The notes below the pieces were generated by a model, which did not search any database, had not been told where the DNA came from, and saw nothing but the letters and a program-made list of their open reading frames with translations. A stretch of DNA of 64,000 nt. Origin: Diaporthe sp. PMI_573. Lineage: Eukaryota > Ascomycota > Sordariomycetes > Diaporthales > Diaporthaceae. Below, piece after piece: positions 11,654 through 23,880 of the stretch. How positions within the stretch are numbered: the first letter of the stretch is position 1; each line of letters opens with the position of its first letter. The stretch spans positions 1-64,000 of the forward strand of contig JAJTUP010000029.1 of assembly GCA_021399435.1 (NCBI GenBank), written 5' to 3'. The position numbers and the translations under genes are program-made.

Positions 11654-14600
11654 ATGCCTTCAGGACGCCTTTCCAAACGGCCTGGCGACCTGGGCGAGTC
11701 TCCTCAGGACAGCTTTTCTGGCGCGTCCAAGGCCAAGCTGCCTCGTCTCGAGAGAGGTCCCGAGGATTTCTCACAGGTGGTCAAGGATAAACTGCAATCA
11801 TACACACGGACTGGCCAAGCGTGCGATCGCTGCAAGGTGCGTCGTCGTTACTGTCCTGCTGTTCTTTTTCCATTCCATTTCAGGTGGATGCGCAACTCTT
11901 ATTTGGGGCCTCGAAATGGGCAGACGTGTATGGCGTTCCGAAGTGGAATTCTGATCTTGCATCATGGACCCGTGATGTTACCATCATCGTGCATGCCGTG
12001 CCGTCAGAAGCGGGTTCTACGGTCAGGATGGTCAGGAACGAATTCCCCTGTCACAAATGACCATTCAAAGTTGTCACACAACGTGGAGCAGGCAGTCAGG
12101 GCAAGGTCTTAGAAGGGACCCATCCCTTTAAAACCAACCGCAATACCCGCCGTGCGTCAGGCTGACTTTGTTTGTGGTTGCATGAGATTTAGGTTCGCAA
12201 GATCCGCTGCGATGGGCTCCCGGAAGGATGCTCCCCCTGCGCCCAGCAAAACCTCGAATGCAATGTCACCGACCGCGTTACCGGGCGCACAGAACGCCGC
12301 GGCTATCTGCAACAGCTTGAGCGTGAGAAAGAGGGCATGGTGACCCGTCTGCGCGACATGGAGAAATTGCTCGAAGACAAGGGAATTCAAGTTCGGCCGT
12401 GGCAGTGGACTCCGCCGTACGGATCAAGCACGCCGTTGGACCCTGACAACGACCCAAGCAAGGACCAATGGACACAATTCTTTTCGCTTTGGGTCAAGGA
12501 TGCCAGTCGCCAGCCTGAACGATCATTGAACGGCTATAGTACCACGCAGCAGGCATCTTCCCTCCAGACCGCCGATCCGAGGACTGCCGATGCCCGTCTC
12601 GGCGGCATGGCCCAAGGCGCACCCTTGTGTAGTATCAATGGCACTCAGCTATCCATACTAGGGACGACGATAGACATCACATCTTTCAACTCCCCAGACG
12701 TGGACGGCCCACCGCCGGGCGTTCCCAACAGCACCCCGCTATACAACAAGTCTCTGCAATCCTTCGTCAACTCAGTGTCAAAAGTCAACCCGCCCGTCGA
12801 AGCCCACTTACCCTCGAGGGAAGAGGCTTTCAGTTACTCCGAGTGGTTTTTTGTCATGCTAGGTCCCTTTATGCCAGTCCTTCACAAGCCGACTTATCTT
12901 AGACTGGTAATGTTGTTCCATTTTATTCTGAGGAGACGGGTGCAGGGCCATCTTCTAACGCATTTGGCTGCCGTAGCTGTCGCGAGTATATGATGACCAG
13001 ACGTACAAAGCCACGACAGCAGAGCTTGCCATCGTGCACATGGTCTTCGCCATCATGTACTACCAGTTCAGCGTGCGAGACGGCGAAGACCCAGACAGAA
13101 AAGCCCAGCTTAACGAGTTGTCAAACAGACACTACCACTGGTGCCTCGACAAGACGTGGGATCTAGGATGCGACATGTCTATCCCTTCTACTCAGGCCCT
13201 AGCGCTTATGCTAACTCACTGTCGCGGCTTTCCCAAACCCGGGCCGGCCTATCTGATGGCCACTTTGACGTGGGCAAGAGCTATGGATATGAACCTTCAT
13301 CGCGCATTCCTTGACAAGGACGAGCCTACCACCCTCGAGAATGAGATGCGAAAACGTCTGTGGTGGAGCATATTCATGATCGTCGTCGTCTTATACGGCC
13401 GAATTGGCAAGCCCATGCCGATCAGGGCCGACGACTTCGACACCGAACTGCCGATCTGTATCCCCGACGAATGTATCGATGAGAGCGGTATTACGGACCC
13501 GGCAAGGATAGGGGAGTGCTACTGGCTCGCGGGCCATGCCGGCTTCAAGCTGTCTGTCTTGTTCATGGAGCTGTGGAACAATGTGTACTCGGTGCGCCAG
13601 GACCCGAATAAGTACATGGCGTCTGTGCGGAGGTTGGAGCATCAATTTCGGAACTACGAACGAGACCTTCCTGAGGAGCTGCAGGTGGACAAGTGCAAGC
13701 CACAAAACCAGATGCTCGCGTCGTACCTAGCGGGCTCAAATCACGAGTTCATGTTCTGTCTACGGCATCCATCCCGCTGCGCCAGCACTGATCCGCATCT
13801 GATCGCAGAGAACAGCAGAGTATCCGAGGAGTCAGCGAGGGGGGTGCTCAGGATCGCCAGCGAGTTGTCAAGGCTGAAGTCCCTCGACACGACCTGGTAC
13901 CAACTGGCTGTCTACGTGGCTGCATTGTTCACAATTGTCACAGCACATTGGGAGAGACGAGCGGACATGACGCGGGCCGAGCTCACCAGCCTAAAGGCTG
14001 ACATCAATATGGGATTATCTGTAATAATGGAGGTATCAAAATACCTCGGCATTGGTAAGTGGCCATGACCACGTTCACGTAGCCACTGGGCTCACTTGCT
14101 TACAACACATCCCAGGACCCGATTCTCGGTTGATGCCCCAAATAACCTCCGTGATCGATCGCACATTTTCGTTGATTGAGAGCGACCTGGGAACAAGCCG
14201 TAACAGCAATAGCAGCACCAATATCAACAGCACGGGGGCTTCACAATTCGCTCCGCATCAGCAACACAACCTCAGCGGTGTGGCAGTCAAGCAGGAGGGA
14301 TTTGGCTCGGCAGCGCACAGGCGACCGTCACTGCGATCCAACAGCACGACACCCAATTCGATGGTGAATGCGACGGAGCAGTTGTCAATTCATCGTGCGC
14401 CAGGCATGGTGAACAGCTCATATTACAACCCTTCGATGACCGCATCGACCGCCGCCTATCCTCAGATGGGCTACGCTGACCTCACACAGCCCACCCCAAC
14501 CTCAGCGTCGAGCTCCATGCAGACGTCCTATATGCCAGCAGCAGTCACTGGAGATTCCACACATCAATACATCTACACCACGTCGGCGGCAGCCGCCGCG

Positions 14601-15029
14601 CAGATGAACCACACACCGCCCGGCAACTCACCACAAACATCCCACAACCCGATGGTCGGCTACAACAACGCGCAACAAGGAGCACAAACGCACCACCACC
14701 AACAACAAACCTCAGCAGGGTGGATGAACACCGGCCCGGGCGCGCCCAACGGCATGACCGCAGTGCCGCAAGTCCCGAGCGGCGCAAGCCACTGGCCCGA
14801 ATGGACCAACGCCATCGCGATGAGCGTGCCACCTTCCCCACAAGACCGCTACAGCGCCAACGCCGCCCTCATGCCGCTCGGCAGCGAGCAGCGGGGGTCG
14901 GGCGACCCAGGCGGTGGGACAGGAGGCGGCCCGGGCGCTCACGCTCACGCCACGGTGTCGGTACCTGCTCAGGGTGGCCAGTGGTCGATGATGATGGCGT
15001 ACCATAACCCGAATCACACCGGTGATTGA
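11654..15029 (+). CDS. Zn2Cys6 fungal-specific transcription factor (962 aa)
   Basis: Nuclear DNA-binding regulator in four exons: 11654-11836, 12193-12906, 12977-14054 and 14116-15029. All joins are GT-AG and keep phase. The Zn2Cys6 cluster is at residues 57-84 (C57, C60, C67, C74, C77, C84), split by the first intron right after CDRCK. A short coiled coil follows (QQLEREKEGMVTRLRDMEKLL), then WQW and FSLWVKD stretches. The fungal_trans middle homology region spans about residues 290-560. The last about 300 residues are a Q/N/S/H-rich low-complexity tail, probably an activation region. The first intron (356 bases) is unusually long for this window. The TGQACDRCK, VRKIRCDGLPEGCSPC form belongs to a widely conserved regulator family in Pezizomycotina; target genes cannot be told. 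It is isolated from the biosynthetic genes and is more likely a housekeeping or developmental regulator. Confidence 0.88.
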
Positions 15030-16817
15030 TGTTGAGATGAGGGGGGAGAAGAAAGAAAAAAAAGGGACTAACCATATCTGTATCCGTGCGGCCAGAGGTC
15101 GCAAACGATGTGTCCTGCTTACGATACAAGAGACACACTATTCGCACACCCAACATCCATGCGCACACATGCAGGCACCCAATCAACGCAAACACGAGCA
15201 GAATAATCATACGTTTTTTTCTCTTTGGACTGGGACCAGGCAACATACGTTTCTCAACTCAGATGCATTTTTTCCATCACTGCGGCGATGACCATGTCCC
15301 CAAATGACAAAAAAGGGGAATGGTCATCTCACCGTCTGGAGCGGCGCTTTTTGAAAATTACGTGGTGAACTCGGAAAAGCCAAAAATCGGGACAGGCAGC
15401 GCGGCGCATGGACAGAGCGAGACACTGAAATGCCGCATCCGCAATACCGGTGGGGGGGCCGGGGGGCACGACGCGGATAGAACCCACGGCAATGCAGGAG
15501 GTAATAATTATAGGTACGGCGACCTTCAATTTGAACTTGAGGGGGAGGGGGCTGAGAAAGAGGCTGGAGAAGGGTCGGTAGGTGATGTGATAAGTGACGG
15601 GCGAGGACCAATCACCATATGCAGAGGGGGGGGATATCCTTGCACAGACAGACTGGCCCGGCGTACATTTTCACGGTTGCGAAGCATGTTACGATACCCC
15701 GTCCGAGTGGCTGTTAGGCCATGTTATCAGTATGCGTGTGGGAGTCGGTTGGAAGGTGTTTTTGAGTCTTTTTGGGGAAGGGGGGCTCCCCCCTTCTTTT
15801 GGTCCTCCAGGGCTTCTCTTTGTGCCCTGCCTGGTTTCATGGGAGGCAGAGGAGAAGAGCTTGCACGCAACTTACCTTAGGTATATATACCCCGATAAGG
15901 AAGTACACATGGAATGACAACAAGTGTGCAGTTTGCTTCACTGTCCGTGTGCCTGTGAGCCAAGCCCAACGAAAACCCATTCAAGTTTTGCCTTGTGCAC
16001 TAGCCGCGAGATCGTTACCAGCTTTCCAGCCTACTAATTGGCTCTCCCAGGCTCTAGACGTTCAATGAATATCATCCTGAAGTTGAATTTAGGAGAGCGA
16101 TCAAGGGATGAACTTATCTAGCTTTGGTTCAATTCTTGCGGGTACAATTTGCCAGACCTTAGTACCAAAGTACAAGATACAACCGTGATGAACATGAAGT
16201 CTGGTATGATTTTGTCTACGCGGTAGAAAGCAGTAAACTCAAGGCTCATAATCATTTGTGTCGTCACGGCAATGGCACAAACTTACATAACGGAGCACCA
16301 ACAATGCAGCCATTGGCTGTTTTCTTCTATGGCATTCTTGCGTCGCAAGTCTACTTCAACTCTAATAGGATAGGACTACTATGTCGAAACAATTTCTGTA
16401 AAATGGAAGGCAATGAGCCATCTATTTTACAATATAAAAGAGTTGAAGTATTGAATTTGTCCGTCTATAACATTGATGGCTGCTGTTAATTTATTGAAGG
16501 ACGTAATCACTAGTTAACCTTTTTCGTTGACTTTTATTACAAAAGGGAGAAACAAAAACCCCAGAAGCTACAATTGCGTCCTTGATGGGCCGGGCAAGAT
16601 TGGCGTCTGCCTTGCCTAGGTGGAGATCGCTGTAGCTTACGCGGACTTTGACGGTAGGCACAGGTGATACAGGCAGCGACTTAACACAAATAAATCACAC
16701 CCTGACGCTCTTGTTCTATTGATTATAATGACATCTACCAACTCAACCTGAGAACGTCAATGTTCAATTTTTTTAAGATTCGTTGAATTTAGCGTCGGTG
16801 TCTTTTACATTTCAGCA
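15030..16817. other. Intergenic region, 3' side of the Zn2Cys6 gene
   Basis: No gene is seen. The first 300 bases are probably 3' UTR of the preceding gene. A near-perfect inverted repeat at 15777-15796 (nine bases each side of a CT centre, G6/C6 core) could fold into a strong hairpin. From about 15900 to 16800 the DNA becomes more AT-rich. Confidence 0.4.
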
Positions 16818-17860
16818 ATGCGGAGCCTTCAAACATGGACAGAATCATCGACTAGTTGGGGGACTTTGGGAACCGCAATCATAGCTTTCTGGTGGCGATC
16901 GGTAGTCAAAAGGGCAAGAAGGGTGAAGGCTGCCCGTGAAGAGAACAAGAGAGCCTGCGATTCTTTCATACGCAGGAACGGCCTTCCGGACTGTCGCTCT
17001 ATTGTCTGGGCCACAGATGGAATTGCAAGACAAGACTCACGGAAGGCGTACTGTGCTCTCAAAAAGGAGATGCCACCAAAGGAATTACAGAGACACCGCA
17101 AAGAGACTTACATTGTTGTTAGTGTGATCCCGGAGGCCCACCGTCGAGAAAGTCGCTTATTTACCTACAGCCCGACGACATCGATGCAAATGATATGGTG
17201 ATGTGCCTGAGCTGGCAAATCATTCAGACCGAGCTGAAAGAGAAGTCGCGGGCTCAATGTGGATTGCCGCTTTCGACACCGAAGCATCCGGCGTGGCAGC
17301 CACCACCAACCTACACCTTCGCAGGCGGGCCAACCAAGGAAAATGAGAAGCTATGGCGGAGGTGCTTGGACAGAATCGAGGCCGGCATAAGCAGGGAGAC
17401 GGACCGGCAGTCCCGGGACAACATGGAAGCCTGCCTCGAGTGGGTGAGGGCCCACGGCTACCCGTCAACCGACTACTTCATGGTGTGGGCGGCGTGTGGG
17501 ATCGCAACCTGCACAACCCAGGGGGAATTCACCAGGTTTTGGGCAGCTCACGGCAAGCTCTCAGATCGCATGAGTGTCTACGCCTTGGGGGTATCACACG
17601 GCGACGAGACCGTCGTGGACTGGCGATACGGTCTCGCGACAGCTAACCTAGGTCCTCGTCCTCCTCGGGTAGGCTATGAGGAGACGTGGCCGGAGTATTT
17701 CGTCATGACTGAATGGCTGGATGAGATCTCTCGGGGACATGTGAAGGTGAGAGCAAACTTGGCCCGCGCCCCCCTGGAACTTGAGGTCTTCGAGCTGCTC
17801 CTCTGCCCTGCAGGCCAGGACACACAAGACAGCATAACTGGTTTGGAGCGTAGGAGCTAA
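16818..17860 (+). CDS. Hypothetical protein, two-exon model
   Basis: Two overlapping open frames can be joined with a 53-base intron. The donor is GTTAGT at 17118 and the acceptor CTACAG ends at 17170, giving a protein of about 329 residues. The first exon encodes a basic segment with many K/R (VVKRARRVKAAREENKRA). The second exon is well ordered, rich in W and acidic residues, and looks like real coding sequence (ENEKLWRRCLDRIEAGISRE, YPSTDYFMVWAACGIATC). I recognise no domain, and there is no signal peptide or membrane segment. The branch site is not convincing, so the true gene may be only 17195-17860 (221 codons) or may start elsewhere. Confidence 0.4.
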
Positions 17861-19892
17861 TAGGAATTTCTGGACAGGCCATCTACGCGTCGCCAGAGAT
17901 TCTGTGGCTATTACGATTGCGAGCACCAGGGAGGATCTCGGAATGTCACTTCCCTGTGTGTTGTCAGACCTGTCATTATCAGTCTTATCCTTGTCCATAT
18001 AAAAGCAACTACACTCAAGTACGGGATTAAGCGTTCATCCCATGTATGAACGCCGATCCACTATGGTATCTTGGCAAGGAGGCCCTGCTGGGTACACAGA
18101 TAATCAAGAGCGGACTCAGGTGATAGCGATATAATACTATGTTTGGATTGGTGTCACAAGATATACGCTATGTGCCTACGGCAAATGGCGGCGTCGCTTT
18201 TGCACGAGTATTGCAGTGGCTTTTTCGTGGCAATTGGCTCTGCTCTTGCTTGTACGAATTGCACGCCCACAGTTCACTGACGCGCTCTTTCAAGCTTCCA
18301 ATGGTGAAGTCGTCAAGTAAAGAGCGCTCGCAGACATGACACATCAGCGGTTAAAGCGACGACCGTGAAGATCATCACCAGTGCACGTACGACCTGAGCT
18401 GTACGTACAACTGCCATCTGCATCAACCTGAATTTACCTCTAACGGCTGGATAGGTGTACCCAATTCATCGTTGCTAGTTGACTGAGATCAATGTGCTTG
18501 GCTTCGACGTGCGCATCCGGGAACATCAGCATTGGGCTCTCAATGGCCATGAAATCCCATTTGGCACGGAAGACCAAAGATCGTGGTCTTTGTCGACCCT
18601 GCTCCGCCGTCACATGATCAAGGACTGACCAAGGCATCGTTCGAAGAGGGGACATCGCTGACGTATCGTATTCAATGGCAAAATGGCAGCAGCAGTGGGA
18701 GCTATCAGTCTGTGTGATAGAGTCTGGGTCAGTATATCGCTTTGCCGCGGTCCCTCCCTCCCGCGGAGATTTCCGCGCACGGAGAACGTGTCAACAGAGC
18801 TGCTCCAAAATGCGTTCACAGTCATTAACCAAGAGACTCCCTATAACGAATCCTCCGACCTGCGAGGTCCTTTGCATCGCTATTTATCGGTCAAGGTCCG
18901 TGGCATGTTTGCAAAGCCTGTCCCGTCATCAGCCGTTATTTGCCGACGGACGTCATTGAAACGTTCTGTATCCGTAGGGTGGAAGCCAGACACTGTGAAC
19001 GCAAATGTAGGCCTGGTTTGAGGGGACATTGTCTGGCTTGGCAACGCCGTCGACAGTGTTTTGTGATCAGGCGTCGGAAGGGGCATCAAAAGTATATCAG
19101 CGGCAGGAGAAGCCAAGAAAGGGAAGGTCGAGCATGTTGGTATATAAATATCTCGTCGACAAAACACCCCGCAAATGGCATGGTCAAACAAACACTCACC
19201 AGGTCTAGTCCATCGCTAGCCGATGCCCAAACAAGGTATGGGTCACAGTCTATTTGTGGCGAGCCGCAGAAACTGCACGCTGCATGTCCGGCTGAAAACA
19301 GGCGGCACGCTCGGCCCTCGATGCTGAGAAACAGTCTTTGGAGTCTGGTGCAGTAGTCGAGGAGTAATGAGTCGCGGCTTGGAGACGAGGACAGCTAGCC
19401 AGGTTGTATTTATCCGTTCGACGAATAGGTCGCTGCGGAGCCACCGTCGTAGTTAACCCGGTTTCATGTCCGAGATCAGCGTTGGCCGCTAACCGTGGGC
19501 TTGGGCAACCCTCCAGGCCCTCTCGACTCCTCCATGTTCCAACTTTGGGCCCCTCGAAACTTCGAGATGTGTCAAGTCTAGCCGAGTCCAGACGTCAGGA
19601 AACCGAAGCTGCTGCTCAATGCACTCCAGAGGCGGCCTCACCGTCCTCGACTTTTATATTTGAATCTTCAACCTCGTCCGGCATCCTCGTCTCCCGAGGA
19701 CACGAACTGTGTCTGCTTGATCCATCTTACCGGGGCCACCGATCCGCAGGTGTGGGCCAGTGCCGTCACATCAAAGCTCAACCCTTTTGTCCCGGCCACT
19801 ATCACTTCGCTCTCGCTCTCGCTAACCTAACGCACACCACAACCCACCTCATTGGACCGACCCTGACATCTGAATGAACAATCGCCGTCTCC
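17861..19892. other. Intergenic region before the Upc2-like regulator
   Basis: Two kilobases without a supportable gene. Open frames are short, on both strands, and carry no motif. The part nearest 19893 (19500-19890) contains repeated CTCGCT/CTCTCG pyrimidine stretches, as expected of a promoter or 5' leader. Confidence 0.4.
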
Positions 19893-21530
19893 ATGCCGCG
19901 ACTTGGGTATACAAAGTCGAGGAACGGGTGTATGCGATGCCGGCAGCGACGTGTCAAGGTGAGTTATTTGACATGACCCACCGCGCTCCTTCTCCGGCGC
20001 CTAGTGCTATGTCCGTCTCACCTGCTGGCACCCCATGCTGGACCCTCTGCTCCCCAACAATATGCCTCGACCTCTTTGTGCCTGCGCACAGGTCGGATCT
20101 GGCCAAGACATTCAAGCTAACCACATGCCAGTGCGATGAGAAGAGGCCTTGCTCGGCCTGTATACGGCACGATGTAAAGTGCAGCCTGTTGGACAACCCG
20201 CCCCCGGCAATCCTGCAGAGGGAGGCGAGGGAGCGGGAGTATCGGGAGCGAGAGTATTCGGAGACGACAGCCTCAGCCAGCCCCGAGGGGTCGAAGGCCA
20301 GCTTCTCGACTTTGGATCATGTAAGATCCAACCTCCGGGATGCGACGGACATGATTAGTCTGACAGTTCGTTATCCAGAGACGCTCACTGCCTGACTTGC
20401 CCGACTTCAACTCCATCAGCTCTCCTTTCCAGAGCCTGAGTCCTCCTGAACCTTCGGTGGCACAGACGCCAACTGCGACGGCGACCTTCTGCCCCGACCC
20501 CGAGAGGCACAAGACGACAACGCCGCCCGCCGAGGATGAGGACCCCTTCCCGTACTTCGACAAGTTCATGCTCCCCATAGGCGGCGAGCGCGAGGCCGCC
20601 TGGATTCAGGACCTCGAACTGATGCACCACTATAGTGTCGCCACCTCGCTGACCCTCCCGAGAGCGCAGGACGAACTACACGTCTGGCAGGTGCAGGTCC
20701 CAAAGCTCGCGTACAAATACCCGTTCCTGGTACACCAGATCCTCGCAGTGGCTGCTTTCCATCAGGCCTACCTTCACCCCGGGCAGAGGAGCGACCATTC
20801 TCTCCACGCGTCACAGCACCAGAACCGGTCCATCGAGGGCATGCGCGGCCATCTGGCAGCCATCACCTCCGAGAACTGCCACGCATTGTTCATGGCGTCC
20901 TCGCTGCTGCTCGTCGGGGCCTTTGCCTCCTTTGCTAACATCAGGCCCAACGACTCACCGCTGATCGAGGGCCAACGGCCGCCGACCATCGAAGACATGG
21001 TCGACGTGTTCATCCTCGACAGGGGCGTCGCCAGCGTGCTCCAGTCCTCGGAGGAGTGCATACAGGCCGGCTACTTCAAGGACCTGTTCCACTTCCAGAC
21101 GCACAACAAAAACAACGCGTTCATGCCCAGGCTGGCCGAGGAGCTGCGCAGCCTGTCCTCAGCGATCAAGCAGGAGCCGGGCATCGACAACCTGGTGGTG
21201 GTCCTGGTGGACCTCGAGATCAGGAAGCTGATCGACGCCATCGAGAAGGCGGTGATCACGACCGACGACGCCGAGATGCGCGTCACGACTTACTGGCCCA
21301 TCACCATCGCCGAGGACTACATCCAGCTGGTCAGGCAGCGGAACGAGGTCGCGCTGCTGGTCATCATGTACTACTGCTGCATCATGTACAGGGCGGAGAG
21401 CAAGACGTGGTTCGTCAAGGGCTGGGGCGTCAGCGTCGCGACGGATGTGGAGAGGCTCATCTCGCGCAGGTGGAGGGAGATCATCAAGTGGCCGCTTGAG
21501 CAGATGGGCCAGTATCGATCGTTCGTATGA
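19893..21530 (+). CDS. Zn2Cys6 transcription factor, Upc2/sterol-regulator-like (468 aa)
   Basis: Three exons: 19893-19958, 20132-20320 and 20379-21530. The start at 19893 gives MPRLGYTKSRNGCMRC and places the Zn2Cys6 cluster at residues 13-39 (C13, C16, C23, C29, C32, C39). The first intron (173 bases) falls between K22 and C23, a common intron site in this family. The second intron (58 bases) uses GTAAGA and an ATCCAG acceptor; an alternative acceptor at 20366 would add four residues in frame. After an R/E-rich linker, the DPFPYFDKFML and LELMHHYSVATSLTL stretches and the long helical region to the end match the fungal_trans_2-like domain of Upc2-type regulators. It lies at the left edge of the metabolite locus and may control it, but this is inferred from position only. 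Confidence 0.85.
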
Positions 21531-22836
21531 CTGTGCCAGAAAGACCACCCGGGATGAGATCGTGATCGGCTATAGATTCCCATCAGTCTCTACCTTTTTT
21601 CAGCTTCGCATGTAACTTAGTACCACCTACCATAAAACAGGACTGTACGAAAAGAATATTCTAGTAATGATATCATGTTCAACCCCAGCTAGCCTTCTAT
21701 TCGTGGTTACTAATTGCACAGCGTGGCCCTGGTGCTCTTGTTTACCCTAGTTGCCTCGAGGGCAAGTCACTTGACAATTCAAGCGGCCAGGAATGGATTG
21801 ATCACTCAGGTGGCCTCAGGTTGAAAGAGTGGGAGACTGGCCTATGATGACCATCATTGGAGCGGGTACTGGTAGCCTTTATCCAGGCACGTCATCAGAG
21901 GCCTTCTCTAAAAATATTCAATACCCGTGACAAGGATAATGGATTGATTGCTGTCTCGAATCCGCGGTGGAAACCTCCTAGCTTATAAGCTAGCTCTCTA
22001 AGATCACTAATCCACTCTGAAGCTATCTAATATCGACTAAGGCACTGAATATTGCTCCACCGTGATTCACGCGTGGTCAGGCAATATTTGATTTCGAAGT
22101 CACACAACATTGAATTATCTGAACCTAGTTATGGTCTCAAGGAATAAATTTTGTAAACATGTAACCCTCGCCCGCTAGATTACCTTTAAGCCCAGTAGCG
22201 ATGCAAACCATCACACTATCACTGAAATTCCTGTCATATACTAACTCGCACATGTATCGTATCTTTGCCGAGGCTAATGACAGCTTGACAGATTTAACCC
22301 TCGATTCACCACTATATGTACCGACACCATATGAATATAGTTGTCCTGAGTGAGCATGAATAGATATAGAATGGTAGCGCCGCCTCTACTTCAAAGCAGT
22401 GTCAGCGAATGTTCATTTTCTCAACACCTCATCAAGACTTGGCCGATGACTCTTCCCGTCAGGGATAGAGGTGAGTAGTAACTACAATTATAGAACATCT
22501 CAGTTTAGGAATCAACATATATTTAGAGGGAATCGGCAGCTTGAATGAGACATTACGTTTGTTTTCCTAATCATTTCCTTCTCTTGCTCTCTTGCTACTT
22601 GTGTAATGACCTCAGAGACGACTACATAAGTATTGGCCAAGACTGGCCCCGTGCCGTCCGGATTTCAGAGGCCCATTTGATTCTCTTGGACATGGGTCTT
22701 GGGTATCCGTACATTCTGCCCTATCGAAATCATTGAGAAGCTGCGGCACCCCCCATGTTAATCCGTGCTGTAACGCCGGCGAAAATGACTGACCTGCACT
22801 AGACACTTCAGTACACGGTTGCTTTCAGACCCCCAA

Positions 22837-22983
22837 CTTTCTAAAGGGCACTGCTTTCCTAAAGGGCACGCGTTTTCTTAGAACGACCTCTGGAAAGGCG
22901 AGATGCTCTGAGAAAGCGCGTCCTTTGGGAAGGTATGTCCTCTGGGAATGGAATTACGCTGCCCTTTAGAAAGGCAAGGCTTT
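22837..22983. repeat. Short inverted-repeat unit (possible MITE)
   Basis: CTTTCTAAAGGGCA at 22837-22850 is exactly mirrored as TGCCCTTTAGAAAG at 22970-22983. A second copy, TTTCCTAAAGGGCAC, begins about 17 bases after the first. The interior has no coding sequence. No clear target-site duplication flanks it, so mobility is only a possibility. Confidence 0.35.
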
Positions 22984-23194
22984 TTAGGAAGGCTGGGAAA
23001 GCGGTTTGAAAGGCGGGTGGGTTGGGGGCGATGAGTTTACCGAAAAGTTTGGGGCAAATCAGAAGTAAAAGTGGTAACTTGCTTAGGAGTCTAGGCTCTG
23101 GCCTTAGAAGTGTAGGTTCTGGGTGGGCGGGGAGAAAGAGCGTTCTGGGTGCGCCGATCACGCCTAGTATAGGTTGAGGAGGTCGAATAGTACA

Positions 23195-23210
23195 TACTCT
23201 GTACAGAGTA
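23195..23210. repeat. Perfect 16-base palindrome
   Basis: TACTCTGTACAGAGTA reads identically on both strands. It lies about 670 bases upstream of the AflR-like start. Palindromes of this TACTCnGTACnGAGTA kind are common in ascomycete intergenic DNA, so a regulatory role is not implied. Confidence 0.5.
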
Positions 23211-23880
23211 GAGTGGTCAGACGGGATGATCTACCCGGGGCCCGGCACGGACGTCGGCACCAACCGTATCACCTGAGGCGGCTCCTCCGTCCTCGCGGCA
23301 CCACGGCATGATTTCATGTTTACTGTAAAGATACGTTGGTTTCTAGCGTTGGGCTAATAAGGTAAGCTTACTGATAAGAAGAGCCCTGTTGGCATTTAGC
23401 CCCACAGCTCGGACGCTCGCACTCAGCCGCCAGCCTTGGTTTCTGATGGTTGATGGTGTGGGATGAAGGGGTGGTTTCTTACCTGCATTTGTCTAGACTG
23501 TTGGTTGTTGGAAACCCATGCACTTTCGATCAGGATTGTTGTGTAACCCTCGGATTTGGAAAGTCCAAAGTAGCGGTGAGAATTCACCAAAGGATGCTTT
23601 AATACAATACGTGCATAAACGAGAATGGCGTAAGACTAAGTTGAGCCAAGGGGATACTAGCCATTTTAATGCCATACATATACAAGAATAAGGACGGTGT
23701 CATCCGGCACAGGGAAAATGGTCATATATTCACGCCTGATTTGATTCATATGAAAATTAAAGCAGAGTCACATGCTTACGACTTAAACATTGGTGGAGGA
23801 GGCTCGTGGCTCCAGTTTTTCTGGAAGTCAAACACAAAAGACAACACAGAAGAAACCCTTCAGCAACCCTAATATCTGGC

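Larger units (their letters stand above)
21531..23880. other. AT-rich intergenic region with a MITE-like inverted repeat
   Basis: No gene is seen. 21600-22550 is clearly AT-rich. At 22837-22983 a 147-base unit is bounded by a perfect 14-base inverted repeat (CTTTCTAAAGGGCA), with a further near-copy of the motif just inside the left end. A perfect 16-base palindrome (TACTCTGTACAGAGTA) sits at 23195-23210. The rest looks like ordinary promoter DNA of the AflR-like gene. Confidence 0.45.

Noticed and set aside
21056..21499. 147-codon frame inside the Upc2-like gene
   Set aside because: Alternative-frame shadow rich in G, R and A over a clear coding exon.
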